This document shows positions 25,525 through 34,056 of a stretch of 64,000 bases of DNA, one piece after another. The notes beneath the pieces are model-generated. The model was not told the origin of the DNA, ran no database searches, and worked only from the letters and a program-made list of their open reading frames with translations. Where the stretch lies: contig NZ_JABMKY010000003.1 of the NCBI RefSeq assembly GCF_013204845.1, forward strand, positions 124,001 to 188,000, in the 5' to 3' direction. Every line of letters starts with the position of its first letter. Within the stretch, counting starts at the first letter, position 1. Both the position numbers and the translations under genes were made by a program. The stretch is from Paenibacillus qinlingensis (GTDB lineage: Bacteria; Bacillota; Bacilli; Paenibacillales; NBRC-103111).

Positions 25525-25572
25525 TGAAAAAAAGATCGCTCTACCACTGCCACAGCTGGTTAGAACGATCTT
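25525..25572. terminator. terminator between convergent genes
   Basis: A perfect 7-bp base (AAGATCG at 25532-25538 with CGATCTT at 25566-25572) is extended by imperfect pairing toward the loop. On the minus strand it ends in a seven-T run, so it serves mainly the CGNR-type gene, and possibly also the plus-strand gene ending at 25506. Confidence 0.8.
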
Positions 25573-25592
25573 ATAATGTGCATGAGTCGCCT

Positions 25593-26180
25593 TTACTGAA
25601 TGATATCGGATACTTCGGGTATCGAGGAGCCGTCAGTCTTGGCGGCTTTTTGGCGTGCACGGAACCGCCGGACTTTCAATAAGTTGCCACACAATTTATC
25701 GTCACAGAACCGTTTGGAACGGTTTCGAGTTTCGTCATAGTAGACGGCTAGGCAATCTGAATTTTCGCAAATGCGCAAGCGAGACGGCTCGCAATCGGTA
25801 AGGACGCGACCGAAGGAAGTCGCCACCGCCGCTCCGATACGGGACCAGCCAGCTTCTAAAGGGATGGATTCTAGGCGGAAATTCGAATCCGATTCCGTGA
25901 TCCGCAGATACATCGGTCCGCCGGACAGTGCCCGATTCAGCCCTTCCAGATCGGCGGGGTCCGCAACCTCGCGCACCGTCAGCTTCTGAACGATACGTCG
26001 CATGTGCCCCCGCAACCGTTTCAGTTCATCCAATTCTTTCGTCGACGGAGAGCCAGGAAAGGGGAGATTGTGGATAGCCAACCATTGTTCCAGCCATCCC
26101 GGCTTGTCTAGTCGGTCTTCGGACTGACCAGTGCCTCTCCAATCGTGGTAGTCGCTTTTGATAAAATCGTCCCATAACAT
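25593..26180 (-). CDS. CGNR-type zinc-finger protein (ABATE domain family)
   Basis: A 195-aa protein. The N-terminal helical region (about 1-125, with LDELKRLRGHMRRIVQKL) resembles the putative stress-sensing ABATE domain; the C-terminus carries a zinc finger of the pattern CENSDC...RFCDDKLCGN followed by KVRRFRAR, as in CGNR proteins, which are thought to be DNA-binding regulators. Here the fourth residue of the signature is Leu (CGNL) rather than Arg. AAGGGAG lies about 10 nt before the ATG at 26180. It is a single-gene unit ending at a terminator; its targets are unknown. Confidence 0.82.
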   Translation of the reverse strand: MLWDDFIKSDYHDWRGTGQSEDRLDKPGWLEQWLAIHNLPFPGSPSTKELDELKRLRGHMRRIVQKLTVREVADPADLEGLNRALSGGPMYLRITESDSNFRLESIPLEAGWSRIGAAVATSFGRVLTDCEPSRLRICENSDCLAVYYDETRNRSKRFCDDKLCGNLLKVRRFRARQKAAKTDGSSIPEVSDIIQ

Positions 26181-26373
26181 CGCGCCGCAACTCCCTTGTT
26201 TTCAAAAATATAGATGTTATATGTTTCACATACTAATTTGTCTATATTTCTCCATAAACACTGTGATTCCGTCCTCAAGGGACGGCGTAGCCGTTTATTG
26301 TGTGTGGAATGGTTTTATTGTAACATCCAAATCCATACTAAGCTAGTGTCTTAACGGGAGTGGACTCATGTTC

Positions 26374-27522
26374 TTATTGTTCACTTAATGGAATAACTTT
26401 CGTTCCTGAATTGAGGATTTTTATTTTTACGTTAATGTGAAAGGGAACTACTGGAAAAACTTCATCCCATTTTGGCTTAAAGGTATGTCTCCATTCTTTG
26501 CGATGCTGTTGATAGAAATTGAGTCCTATTCTTAAAATGTCGGAATTCTCTTTTTGTGCTTTTGTTATGGCAGCTTCGAGTTCTTTTTTTACGTTTCCTT
26601 CCAGATTCCGTTCACATGCTTGGAGAACTTCCTGCGTTATGGCTCCAATGTTACCATCGAATTGGACCATTGTAGCGGTGACTTTTGTTGAAATGAACAC
26701 TTCGGGTATCTCAGAGCCGGTCTTGATTTTTATTTTTGTTGAATTATCTTGAAGTCGAAATACAGCAGATGCAGGAGTTCCTGTATCGGGATCTGTAATG
26801 GTAACTTCGGATAGTTCCTGTATTTTTTGATTGGTTATTCGTCCAACGCCTTTTGTTTCGTTCCCATCCAGTATACCTGCCAGTTTAAAGCCTTTAAATA
26901 CAAACATATCCGACAAATAGAGTTTTCCATCTCCATTTATTCTAATTAAAGGGGCGACAGGCTCAATGCCTTCTGCCATCAGCATTTTGTTGAATTCTCT
27001 TAACCTGACTGGAAATGAGAGGCCTACATGCGTTGTTACCTTAAAATAATCCACTAACGCTTCTCCGACCATGATCCCTGTTTTTCCTTCGGACATGCGC
27101 AGAATATGTTCTGGTTTCTCTTTTGTAAAGGCGATAAATACTGACTCTCTTATGCTTGGTGTAATAAAAAAAATATCCAAAATATTTTTCAATTGTTGTT
27201 TTGCCGCGCCTTCGCTGATAATGACAGTTGTAGCATAGCCTAAGAAACAGGTTCCTGGCACCATGGTTTGGATGTTATCGAAGGCTTCTGGCAATGTTTT
27301 TCCTGTTCCTTGGATAATCTGACTGGCATTTCCTCCATCCTGATTTTTCTTGCGGGTCTGTATGATCTCATAAGTCAACAGAATCTTCCCTGTCTTATCC
27401 ATATCGATACCGATTGCACGCACTAAAGCCATGCTCTCATATTCCATGTAATCCCAGCACCCGGTGCATGCAGTTAGAAGGACAATACTTAGCAGGAGTC
27501 GTGTCCATGTCGAGTAGGTCAT
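26374..27522 (-). CDS. spore germination lipoprotein, Ger(x)C family
   Basis: A 382-aa lipoprotein subunit of a nutrient germinant receptor. The signal sequence ends in LTACTGCWD, where the Cys of GCWD is the family lipidation site. Typical GerC segments follow: ALVRAIGIDMDKTGKILLTYEI near residue 35 and the C-terminal domain with VTATMVQFDGNIG and LEAAITKAQKENSDILRIG. It overlaps the GerB gene by 4 bp (ATGA), and AGGAAAAC precedes the ATG. It should sit on the outer face of the spore inner membrane with the GerA and GerB subunits. Third gene of the operon. Confidence 0.93.
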   Translation of the reverse strand: MTYSTWTRLLLSIVLLTACTGCWDYMEYESMALVRAIGIDMDKTGKILLTYEIIQTRKKNQDGGNASQIIQGTGKTLPEAFDNIQTMVPGTCFLGYATTVIISEGAAKQQLKNILDIFFITPSIRESVFIAFTKEKPEHILRMSEGKTGIMVGEALVDYFKVTTHVGLSFPVRLREFNKMLMAEGIEPVAPLIRINGDGKLYLSDMFVFKGFKLAGILDGNETKGVGRITNQKIQELSEVTITDPDTGTPASAVFRLQDNSTKIKIKTGSEIPEVFISTKVTATMVQFDGNIGAITQEVLQACERNLEGNVKKELEAAITKAQKENSDILRIGLNFYQQHRKEWRHTFKPKWDEVFPVVPFHINVKIKILNSGTKVIPLSEQ

Positions 27523-28625
27523 GTTTTCCTTAATACCGCCTTTTTACCTTGTGCAATCATTAGAATAGAAACGGTACCCAGAGCTACGATGTAGAATGGA
27601 TATACGCAATATTGAATGACCAACATGTAATAGTAGAAGGCTTGGTTAAATGAGCGCATACTCAATGTGAATATAAAGGTAGCTATCGTAATGAGGATGA
27701 TAAGTACCTTGGAGCTTTTGTTTATGATGGTTTCGGATGCTACCCAGCTGCTATAGAAATTGCCGGATAACTTTAATATGGTGATGATCACATAAGGAAT
27801 AAAGATGAAAATTTCTAATCCTTGAATGAATTTTCCTATCGTTATTGAGAAAGCGACATTGACACCAGCAAAGGAAATTCTGGAAGCCTCTTCTGGAGAA
27901 ATAGCAGCTGAGAATAAAAAAGATGCAACTCCCGGCATGAGAACGACCGATAGAAGTAAACCAATCGTAAGGGAAGAAAATTGCTTCCGAGGTTGATGCA
28001 AAGATTCAACCATAATGAACATGAATAAAATAACTTCCGAATGTCCTCCTCCTGCCAATAAGACAGCCCTGAGAAAGGAAGGAACGTCGCTGTCCAGCAT
28101 GGGGAGAATGTTGGAAGAATCGAATTGCGTGATGACAGCAATAGCTAGAACAAAAGTAAACATGATGCCGATCAAAATCGTCTCCAAAGTTGAGCTTAAC
28201 CTGGCTAAATTTTCAATGCCGCTGCTTGCGATTAAAAATGCCAGTAAAAGCATCAGAAACATGGGTGCCCATATCGGTGAATTGTGCAAAACAAAGGTCT
28301 TCACTAGCCCTCCGCACATCATTAACAACAGGGAAGACAGTACGATGTTTAAGGCAACATAAGGGATAACGAATAGGGCACTGATCCATTTTCCGCCAAA
28401 CATCTGGAGAATTTGAAACATATTTTTTCCTGGATATTTTTTGGCAACGGTCAAAATCCATAAGGCAAAGCCAATATTGATAAACCCGCTAATGAACTCC
28501 GCAATCCACGCACTTCTTCCTGCTAAATGGGTAATGTAGGAATGATAAAAAAAAACGCCGCCATATGCCGTTGCAAACGTAAGATAGATGGCTTGTAGAT
28601 TTGAAATCTTTTGCTTTTGCAACAT
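27519..28625 (-). CDS. spore germination permease-like subunit, GerB (GerAB) family
   Basis: A 368-aa polytopic membrane protein with about ten hydrophobic helices, of the amino-acid-permease-like GerAB family. It begins KISNLQAIYLTFATAYGGVFFYH, typical of the first helix region in this family. This subunit is thought to bind the germinant. It lies between GerA (21 bp gap) and GerC (4 bp overlap), and AAGGAGG is visible upstream on the minus strand. Which nutrient it recognises cannot be told from the sequence. Confidence 0.93.
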   Translation of the reverse strand: MLQKQKISNLQAIYLTFATAYGGVFFYHSYITHLAGRSAWIAEFISGFINIGFALWILTVAKKYPGKNMFQILQMFGGKWISALFVIPYVALNIVLSSLLLMMCGGLVKTFVLHNSPIWAPMFLMLLLAFLIASSGIENLARLSSTLETILIGIMFTFVLAIAVITQFDSSNILPMLDSDVPSFLRAVLLAGGGHSEVILFMFIMVESLHQPRKQFSSLTIGLLLSVVLMPGVASFLFSAAISPEEASRISFAGVNVAFSITIGKFIQGLEIFIFIPYVIITILKLSGNFYSSWVASETIINKSSKVLIILITIATFIFTLSMRSFNQAFYYYMLVIQYCVYPFYIVALGTVSILMIAQGKKAVLRKT

Positions 28626-28646
28626 GTCCCTTGAACGCCTCCTTCA

Positions 28647-30131
28647 TTATTTAGGACCTGGCTTACGGGTACTATCCCCCATTGACGTTTTGTTTTCTGA
28701 CAATAATTTGGAGCGGGTTCTCAATTTCCATATAGGAGACCTGATCAGCATGTCCTTCATCAGGCGAATATCTCCGACATCCATAGGATGGGCAATGGGG
28801 ATGCCGAAAGAACGCAGGGTAACCAATCGCCATTGCAAGAAAAGAATACCGATAATGACGCCAAATAGCCCAAAAATAGTCGCTAAGAAGATTAAAAAGT
28901 AATTCGTTACTCTTGACATATTAGTCAGGTTTACGGATGACAACGCAAAGCTTGAGATCGCAGAGATCGCAACAATGATGATCACGCCAGGGCTGACATA
29001 ACCGGCTTCCACAGCCGATTGGCCGATAACGACGGCTCCAAGGATACCCATGCTCTGCCCCAAACCTTTAGGCAGTCTTAAACCTGCCTCTTTCAGGACA
29101 TCAATCATGAAGGTCATGAGCAGCACCTCAATGACGGAAGGGAAAGGAACTTGGCTTCTTCCCTCCGATATACGAATGGCCAAAGCCGGGGGCATAATCG
29201 AATGATTATAGGCGACAAACGAGACATACAGGGAAGACAATGTCGAAGAGAGGAAAAAAGCGGCATATCGCATAATTCGCATGATGGAACTGAAGATCCA
29301 TTTTTGTGAATAGTCGTCAGGTGTCTGAAATTCCTGTAAAACCAATAAGGGTACAATGACTACAAATGAAAAATTATCGCATAGTATCGCTACGCGTCCC
29401 TCGCCCATATTTGCAACGGTAACATCAACGCGTTCAGTCAGCTTATGCTGAGGCCAAATCGATAAAGGATTATCTTCGATAAGTTCAGTTATGACGGATA
29501 TCGAATGGACGATGTCGATGTCGATGCGGGCTAATCTGTCGCAAATCTCTTCAATAATTTCGGGCTTGGCTGCGTTGTTTAGCCAAACCATTCTTACTTT
29601 CGTATGGGAGGTCCGCCCGACTTCCATTTGCTTAAACCTAAAGTCTGGGGAAGGCAATCGGAGTCGCAGCAGGTTCATATTTTTACTTAAATCTGTTGTA
29701 AACGCTTCATTTCCGCTCTGTATGGAAGGCTCTGTTTCTGATTTCTCAGCAGCTTCACGCTTTAGTGCGGGAATAACTAAAGCATAATCAGCATCCTTCC
29801 ATGCTACTGCAACATGACCTGTAAGAATCGCTTGTACAAGGTCAGCTTTCTCGTCAGAGCGATAAACTTTCGCTGCGGCGATGACGCTTGATGTCATCAT
29901 CGCCATGAAATCGTCTACACTTGATGCACTTTCCTCGGGGTTGCTGTCCTGTAATCTTTCGATAACATAGGTATTCATCATGTCGTTTTCAACTAGATTT
30001 TCTATGTAACTGACATGGACTTCGCCTTTACCGTTCATTACGGCAATGTTCCTCGTGACGAAATCAGCGTCGTTGCAGAAGGCTTCTTTTAAATATGCCT
30101 GTAAACATATCTTTTCTTCGATAATCGACAT
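28647..30131 (-). CDS. spore germination protein, GerA family
   Basis: A 494-aa subunit A of the germinant receptor. The N-terminal soluble half (about 1-250, with VHVSYIENLVEND and VRMVWLNNAAKPEIIEEICDRL) is followed by membrane helices and the signature PFPSVIEVLLMTFMIDVLKEAGLRLPKGLGQSMGILGAVVIG. The ATG at 30131 is preferred because AAGGAGGT precedes it by 10 nt; an earlier in-frame start 39 nt upstream has no ribosome binding site. First gene of a gerA-gerB-gerC operon, transcribed away from the epoxide hydrolase locus. A CATAACTA box upstream could be a forespore sigma-G -10. Confidence 0.93.
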   Translation of the reverse strand: MSIIEEKICLQAYLKEAFCNDADFVTRNIAVMNGKGEVHVSYIENLVENDMMNTYVIERLQDSNPEESASSVDDFMAMMTSSVIAAAKVYRSDEKADLVQAILTGHVAVAWKDADYALVIPALKREAAEKSETEPSIQSGNEAFTTDLSKNMNLLRLRLPSPDFRFKQMEVGRTSHTKVRMVWLNNAAKPEIIEEICDRLARIDIDIVHSISVITELIEDNPLSIWPQHKLTERVDVTVANMGEGRVAILCDNFSFVVIVPLLVLQEFQTPDDYSQKWIFSSIMRIMRYAAFFLSSTLSSLYVSFVAYNHSIMPPALAIRISEGRSQVPFPSVIEVLLMTFMIDVLKEAGLRLPKGLGQSMGILGAVVIGQSAVEAGYVSPGVIIIVAISAISSFALSSVNLTNMSRVTNYFLIFLATIFGLFGVIIGILFLQWRLVTLRSFGIPIAHPMDVGDIRLMKDMLIRSPIWKLRTRSKLLSENKTSMGDSTRKPGPK

Positions 30132-30170
30132 AAATAATGAGACCTCCTTATTGTTCTGCCATAATACCAA

Positions 30171-30178
30171 TAGTTATG
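30171..30178 (-). promoter_or_regulatory. possible forespore (sigma-G-like) -10 box of the ger operon
   Basis: The minus strand reads CATAACTA 40 nt before the GerA start, similar to sigma-F/G -10 boxes. The matching -35 is weak (ACATAA at 17-bp spacing). ger operons are generally sigma-G dependent; this assignment is tentative. Confidence 0.3.
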
Positions 30179-30213
30179 TTCATATTGCTTCTAAATTATG
30201 TAAAAGCCAACAA

Positions 30214-30243
30214 GTAACCTTCTAAAATATTTTAGGAGGTTAC
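30214..30243. promoter_or_regulatory. palindromic operator (upstream copy) at the first epoxide hydrolase locus
   Basis: A 30-bp palindrome with half-sites GTAACCTTCTAAAAT and, on the other strand, GTAACCTCCTAAAAT (one mismatch). It directly abuts the -35 box at 30244. A related palindrome holds the same position before the msr locus (35843-35873). Confidence 0.8.
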
Positions 30244-30272
30244 TTGTATTCTGGTTTAGTTCGTGCTATATT
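30244..30272 (+). promoter_or_regulatory. SigA-type promoter of the first epoxide hydrolase locus
   Basis: TTGTAT (30244-30249), 17-bp spacer, TATATT (30267-30272). It is flanked on both sides by GTAAC palindromes, an arrangement suited to repression. Confidence 0.8.
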
Positions 30273-30279
30273 ACGTTTT

Positions 30280-30309
30280 GTAACCAATAAAATATAATTA
30301 GAAGGTTAC
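30280..30309. promoter_or_regulatory. palindromic operator (downstream copy) at the first epoxide hydrolase locus
   Basis: A 30-bp element with outer half-sites GTAACC and GGTTAC, 7 nt after the -10 box. Its left 15 nt, GTAACCAATAAAATA, are identical to the left half of the corresponding element at 35904-35933. Confidence 0.75.
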
Positions 30310-30329
30310 ATTAATTGCGGAGGGATCGT

Positions 30330-30473
30330 ATGATCCGAGTGGAATCATTACTTTTTTTCTATGATAAGTTCCTGAATGTGCTATTCATGTCCGTTGTGAT
30401 CACGGTCTTTTCTAGCGATAACCACGCAAAAACCAAAAAAACCAAAACAATCAAAAGGAGATTAACAAAATGA
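30330..30473 (+). CDS. 47-aa leader ORF, signal-peptide-like, coupled to epoxide hydrolase
   Basis: A small ORF starting with ATG at 30330 behind GGAGGG and ending TGA at 30471-30473, overlapping the next gene's ATG (ATGA). The peptide has a hydrophobic segment (LNVLFMSVVITVF) and then a strongly basic tail. The segment MSVVITVFSS resembles ISLVMTAFDS in the signal peptide of the paralogous enzyme at 34473, and the DNA there is also similar. It may therefore be a signal-peptide relic split from the enzyme by a frame change, or a functional small peptide that controls translation of the enzyme. No independent evidence shows that it is translated. Confidence 0.5.
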   Translation: MIRVESLLFFYDKFLNVLFMSVVITVFSSDNHAKTKKTKTIKRRLTK

Positions 30474-31666
30474 CACAAACAACTACTAACAGCAACGCCA
30501 TTCGTCCATTTCAAGTACATATCGCGGAGGAAGAAATTATTGAATTGCGTAGACGTATTAACGCGACAAGATGGCCTGAGAAGGAAACCGTCACGGATCA
30601 ATCGCAAGGCGTACAGCTAGCAACGATTCAGGAACTGGCTCGTTATTGGGCGAATGATTACGACTGGCGTAAAGTCGAGGCTAAGCTTAACGCCATGCCT
30701 CATTTCATTACGGAGATTGATGGTCTGGATATTCACTTCATCCACGTGCGTTCAAAGCATGAAAATGCCATGCCGATCGTCATTGCACACGGTTGGCCAG
30801 GTTCGATTTTCGAGCAAATGAAGCTTATTGAACCATTGACTAATCCTACGGCGTTTGGCGGAAACGAAGCGGATGCGTTCCATGTGGTCATTCCATCGAT
30901 GCCTGGTTACGGATTCTCGGGTAAACCGACAACAACCGGCTGGGATCCTAAACGGATCGCGAGTGCTTACGGAGAGCTGATGACTCGCCTTGGCTACACG
31001 AAATATGTGGCACATGGCGGTGATTGGGGGGCAATTGTTGTTGATTTCATGGGTGTTCAGGAGCCAAAAGGATTGATTGGACTTCACACCAACATGGCTG
31101 GTGTCATTCCGGCAGACGCTGACGCGGCGATTTGGTCTGGCAATCCGCTGCCGTCTGGTCTCTCCGACGAAGAGAAGAAAGCTTGTGCGCAAGTTCTCGA
31201 AAATAAATTCGCTTACGCCGCCATGATGGGAACTCGACCGCAGACGCTGACTGGATTGGTGGATTCACCTATCGGTTTGGCAACGTTTATGCTTGATCAT
31301 GATTGGAAGAGTCTTGCCTTGATTGCAAGATCTTTCGCGGGAGTCCAAGAAGGGCTAACGCGCGACGACGTTCTCGATAACATCTCGCTCTTCTGGTTTA
31401 CGAATTCAGGCATTTCCGCATCCCGTATTTATTGGGAGAATGGGCAAGCTGGCATTTCCTTCTTCGGCATCAAAGGTGTTAAACTTCCGGTTGCGGTAAG
31501 CGTCTATCCAGATGAGCTATATGAAGCGCCGAAGAGTTGGGCAGAGAAAGCTTACCCGAATCTGATCCACTACAATAAACTTCCTAAAGGCGGACATTTC
31601 GCAGCTTGGGAGCAGCCAGAGTATGTGACGTTAGAACTTCGCACGGCATTCAAGACGCTGCGCTAA
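30470..31666 (+). CDS. epoxide hydrolase family alpha/beta hydrolase (cytoplasmic copy)
   Basis: A 398-aa enzyme with the N-terminal EHN domain (NAIRPFQVHIAEEEIIELRRRI) found in microsomal-type epoxide hydrolases, then an alpha/beta hydrolase core. The oxyanion motif is HGWPGS; the nucleophile Asp185 is in GGDWGA, and the catalytic His376 in GGHFAAWE. Such enzymes open epoxides to diols through an ester intermediate. AAGGAG precedes the ATG at 30470. No signal peptide. It is transcribed from a promoter flanked by two palindromes and is paralogous to the gene at 34473. The natural substrate is unknown. Confidence 0.9.
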   Translation: MTQTTTNSNAIRPFQVHIAEEEIIELRRRINATRWPEKETVTDQSQGVQLATIQELARYWANDYDWRKVEAKLNAMPHFITEIDGLDIHFIHVRSKHENAMPIVIAHGWPGSIFEQMKLIEPLTNPTAFGGNEADAFHVVIPSMPGYGFSGKPTTTGWDPKRIASAYGELMTRLGYTKYVAHGGDWGAIVVDFMGVQEPKGLIGLHTNMAGVIPADADAAIWSGNPLPSGLSDEEKKACAQVLENKFAYAAMMGTRPQTLTGLVDSPIGLATFMLDHDWKSLALIARSFAGVQEGLTRDDVLDNISLFWFTNSGISASRIYWENGQAGISFFGIKGVKLPVAVSVYPDELYEAPKSWAEKAYPNLIHYNKLPKGGHFAAWEQPEYVTLELRTAFKTLR

Positions 31667-31703
31667 ACGGCATGATGGTTGGATAGCAAGAAAGGTGAAG
31701 ATC

Positions 31704-31871
31704 ATGGATCCAGCAGAAAAAGAGCTTATGGAATCACGGTTAGTTCAATTAATTAAAAAATACCCAGGCATTACACCAGAAATGGAAGCTATGTTTTACA
31801 TCGCCTATACACGAGGATTTAGTGATGCATGGTGGAGTCAACAACATAACAATCAACAGGTGATACATTAG
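31704..31871 (+). CDS. small hypothetical protein (55 aa)
   Basis: ATG at 31704 with AAAGGTGA 6 nt upstream, stop TAG at 31869-31871, followed by a terminator 22 nt later. The peptide is MDPAEKELMESRLVQLIKKY followed by a YPGITPEMEAMFYIAYTR region and a polar Gln/Asn-rich end; it has no signal or membrane segment. It is 37 bp downstream of the epoxide hydrolase and probably in the same transcript. Not recognised. The good ribosome binding site and position before a terminator support it as a real gene. Confidence 0.6.
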   Translation: MDPAEKELMESRLVQLIKKYPGITPEMEAMFYIAYTRGFSDAWWSQQHNNQQVIH

Positions 31872-31893
31872 GTAGTAATCATATCTAAATTAG

Positions 31894-31925
31894 AGACCCG
31901 CAGCCCCTTGCTGTGGGTCTTTTTG
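31894..31925 (+). terminator. rho-independent terminator
   Basis: A 10-bp stem with one wobble (31894-31903 with 31911-31920), 7-nt loop and T5. It ends the first epoxide hydrolase transcript. Confidence 0.88.
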
Positions 31926-32018
31926 TGCTGGACATTCATAGGACATCGCGATCTGGTTAAGACTATATCAATAGGGTGAAAATCCCTTACATGGCGTCAC
32001 ATGAGAAGGGAGTTATCG

Positions 32019-33239
32019 ATGAACCCGAAAGTTACGGATATGGTCTGGAAAAATCCTGCTTCATTGAGGTGGCTGTTCGGGCTGAAGCTCGTGTATGATG
32101 TCGTCCTGACGGGTATGTTTTATTTTGAAAACTCGATTGCAATCTTTTGGAGATTAAGTTTTATTGTACTGTCATTGTTCGTTTTTCTATTCGTGAATCT
32201 GTATTACGCCAGAATGAAAAAGCAGTGGCTCTTGTTCCTCTTAATCATCGATTTCTTGTTAACCGCTTCTTACGGCTATGTGTATATCGGCGGCCAAATC
32301 CCTAATCATTTATTTAATGGCATTACGGCATTAGCGATATGCATGTTTGTCAAGAATACCCGTGCGCTGATCTTAACTGGCATAGGTTTATTAGTGATCT
32401 ATTTGATTACGATGGGCAGCATTGATTGGTATATGTTTGGCCGATTTGATAAGGCAAGTTATTTTATTTCTTCTTCTTTCATTGTGTTTGCATGCATAGT
32501 CAGCTATTTGATTCATTTTTATCAAAGGGCAAGCAAGGAAACCATGGAATTGTATACACAATTGATGCAATCTCACGAACAACTGCAGGCCTATGCGCGC
32601 CAGACGGAAGAGTGGGCAGCCGCGAGGGAAAGAGTTCGCATTGCACGGGATATCCACGATACGGTGTGCCATAAACTGACAGCCTTGTTGGTCCAATTGC
32701 AAGCGGCTCGCAAGCTAAGCGGAGTGGATCCTCTGCGCAGCGAACAAACCTACTTGGTATGTGAAGAGTTGGTCAGGTCTGCCTTGCTAGAGGTACGTCT
32801 TTCTGTAAGAGCTATACGCGATGAATCGATTACATCAACTTCATTAGCAGAAAGCCTGACCCGTATAGCCGAAGAGTTCACCCGATTTGCCAAGGTACAA
32901 ACGGTTCTTGAAGTCGCGGGTACCCCTGTTGCCCTCCCGGGAGATCTTCAATTAACAGCGTATCGAATTGTACAAGAATCGCTTACGAATGCGCAAAAGC
33001 ATGGCCATGCGGCCCATGCTGTCATTGTATTGGCTTTTGACGAAACAGAATTTTCACTAAGCATACGGAATGATGGTGAATTGCCTAAGGAACTTAATCT
33101 GGGGTTTGGTTTGCTGAATATGAGGGAAAGGGTGAAGGAGTGGAAAGGAGATGTACATTTTGATATCGATCAGGAAATAGGCTTTACTGTTGAAGTGAAG
33201 CTCCCCTATTCGCAAACAGAAATGGAGGAACCTCCTTGA
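32019..33239 (+). CDS. NarL-family sensor histidine kinase
   Basis: A 406-aa kinase with about six hydrophobic helices in the first 170 residues and no large extracytoplasmic domain, a coiled segment, then a HisKA_3 dimerisation domain with RDIHDTVCHKL (His213) and an ATPase domain with ESLTNAQKHG and GFGLLNMRERV. The ATG at 32019 is chosen for AAGGGAG 6 nt upstream; an ATG at 32001 precedes that site. It overlaps its response regulator by 4 bp. The sensor layout suggests detection of a membrane-linked signal. The target genes are unknown. Confidence 0.9.
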   Translation: MNPKVTDMVWKNPASLRWLFGLKLVYDVVLTGMFYFENSIAIFWRLSFIVLSLFVFLFVNLYYARMKKQWLLFLLIIDFLLTASYGYVYIGGQIPNHLFNGITALAICMFVKNTRALILTGIGLLVIYLITMGSIDWYMFGRFDKASYFISSSFIVFACIVSYLIHFYQRASKETMELYTQLMQSHEQLQAYARQTEEWAAARERVRIARDIHDTVCHKLTALLVQLQAARKLSGVDPLRSEQTYLVCEELVRSALLEVRLSVRAIRDESITSTSLAESLTRIAEEFTRFAKVQTVLEVAGTPVALPGDLQLTAYRIVQESLTNAQKHGHAAHAVIVLAFDETEFSLSIRNDGELPKELNLGFGLLNMRERVKEWKGDVHFDIDQEIGFTVEVKLPYSQTEMEEPP

Positions 33240-33901
33240 GAATCCTGATTGTCGACGATCAGCGGCTGATGCGAGACGGTCTTGCTACAATCATTAGTTT
33301 GGAGCTGGGGATGGAAGTGGTTGGAACCGCTGAGGACGGCAGAGATGCCTTTGCCAAAGTCGTCGAATTGCAACCGGATGTTGTGTTGATGGATATTCAA
33401 ATGCCGGGGATGGATGGCGTTGAAGGTACGGAATTGATTCTGAAACACTATCCAGAGACGAAGGTGTTGATTCTAACTACTTTTGATGATGCGGAACTCA
33501 TTATGAAGGTGTTGGAAAAAGGGGTTCACGGCTATTTACTGAAGGATATGCCCTCGGAAGCGATCATTAGTAGCATTCAAACAGTGTACAATGGTGGAAC
33601 CGTGCTTCAACATGATATCACATCGATGCTGCTCAAAGAATTAATTGCCAAGTCGGATAGGCTCCCCAATCAGACACCTGTATTAGGTAACCCAGAACCG
33701 GAGCAGCTAAGTCAATTGACTGATCGAGAGAAGGATGTGCTCGCCTTATTAGGACGCGGGCTTAATAATAAAGAAATTGCAGGCATGCTGTATTTGACAG
33801 AAGGGACCGTAAAAAATCACGTTTCCAGTTTAATAGCCAAGCTAGGGCTTCGTGACAGGACACAAGTAGCTTTATTTGCAGTGCGTCATTTACTTGGTTG
33901 A
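33236..33901 (+). CDS. NarL/FixJ-type response regulator
   Basis: A 221-aa regulator. The receiver domain has phospho-Asp53 in LMDIQMPGMDG and KDMPSE; the C-terminal LuxR-type helix-turn-helix reads LTDREKDVLALLGRGLNNKEIAGML and TEGTVKNHVSSLIAKL. It starts with TTG at 33236, overlapping the kinase stop (TTGA), with GGAGGAAC upstream. Translational coupling marks it as the kinase's partner. Its promoter targets cannot be read here; the palindromes at the flanking loci look more like repressor sites. Confidence 0.92.
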   Translation: MRILIVDDQRLMRDGLATIISLELGMEVVGTAEDGRDAFAKVVELQPDVVLMDIQMPGMDGVEGTELILKHYPETKVLILTTFDDAELIMKVLEKGVHGYLLKDMPSEAIISSIQTVYNGGTVLQHDITSMLLKELIAKSDRLPNQTPVLGNPEPEQLSQLTDREKDVLALLGRGLNNKEIAGMLYLTEGTVKNHVSSLIAKLGLRDRTQVALFAVRHLLG

Positions 33902-34016
33902 AGGGGCATGACTTTTGGCATAGAAGCATGAAATTTATCATGTGCGGCTATCCGAAGTTGTGCTTTTTTGCGTAGGCAGATCATGACTTTTCACAGCTTT
34001 GTTTACAATCTATTCA

Positions 34017-34025
34017 TGTTATACT
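34017..34025 (+). promoter_or_regulatory. extended -10 promoter candidate
   Basis: TGTTATACT at 34017-34025 is an extended -10 box 31 bp before the cysteine-cluster gene. A TTGTTT at 15-bp spacing would be a poor -35. Confidence 0.4.
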
Positions 34026-34056
34026 TCTCAGGCATAGAGGTAAAGGAAGTGAATGG

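Noticed and set aside
33236..33901. NarL-type regulator as the binder of the GTAAC palindromes
   Set aside because: Sites that flank and abut the promoter boxes fit a repressor better, and nothing in the sequence ties this regulator to them.
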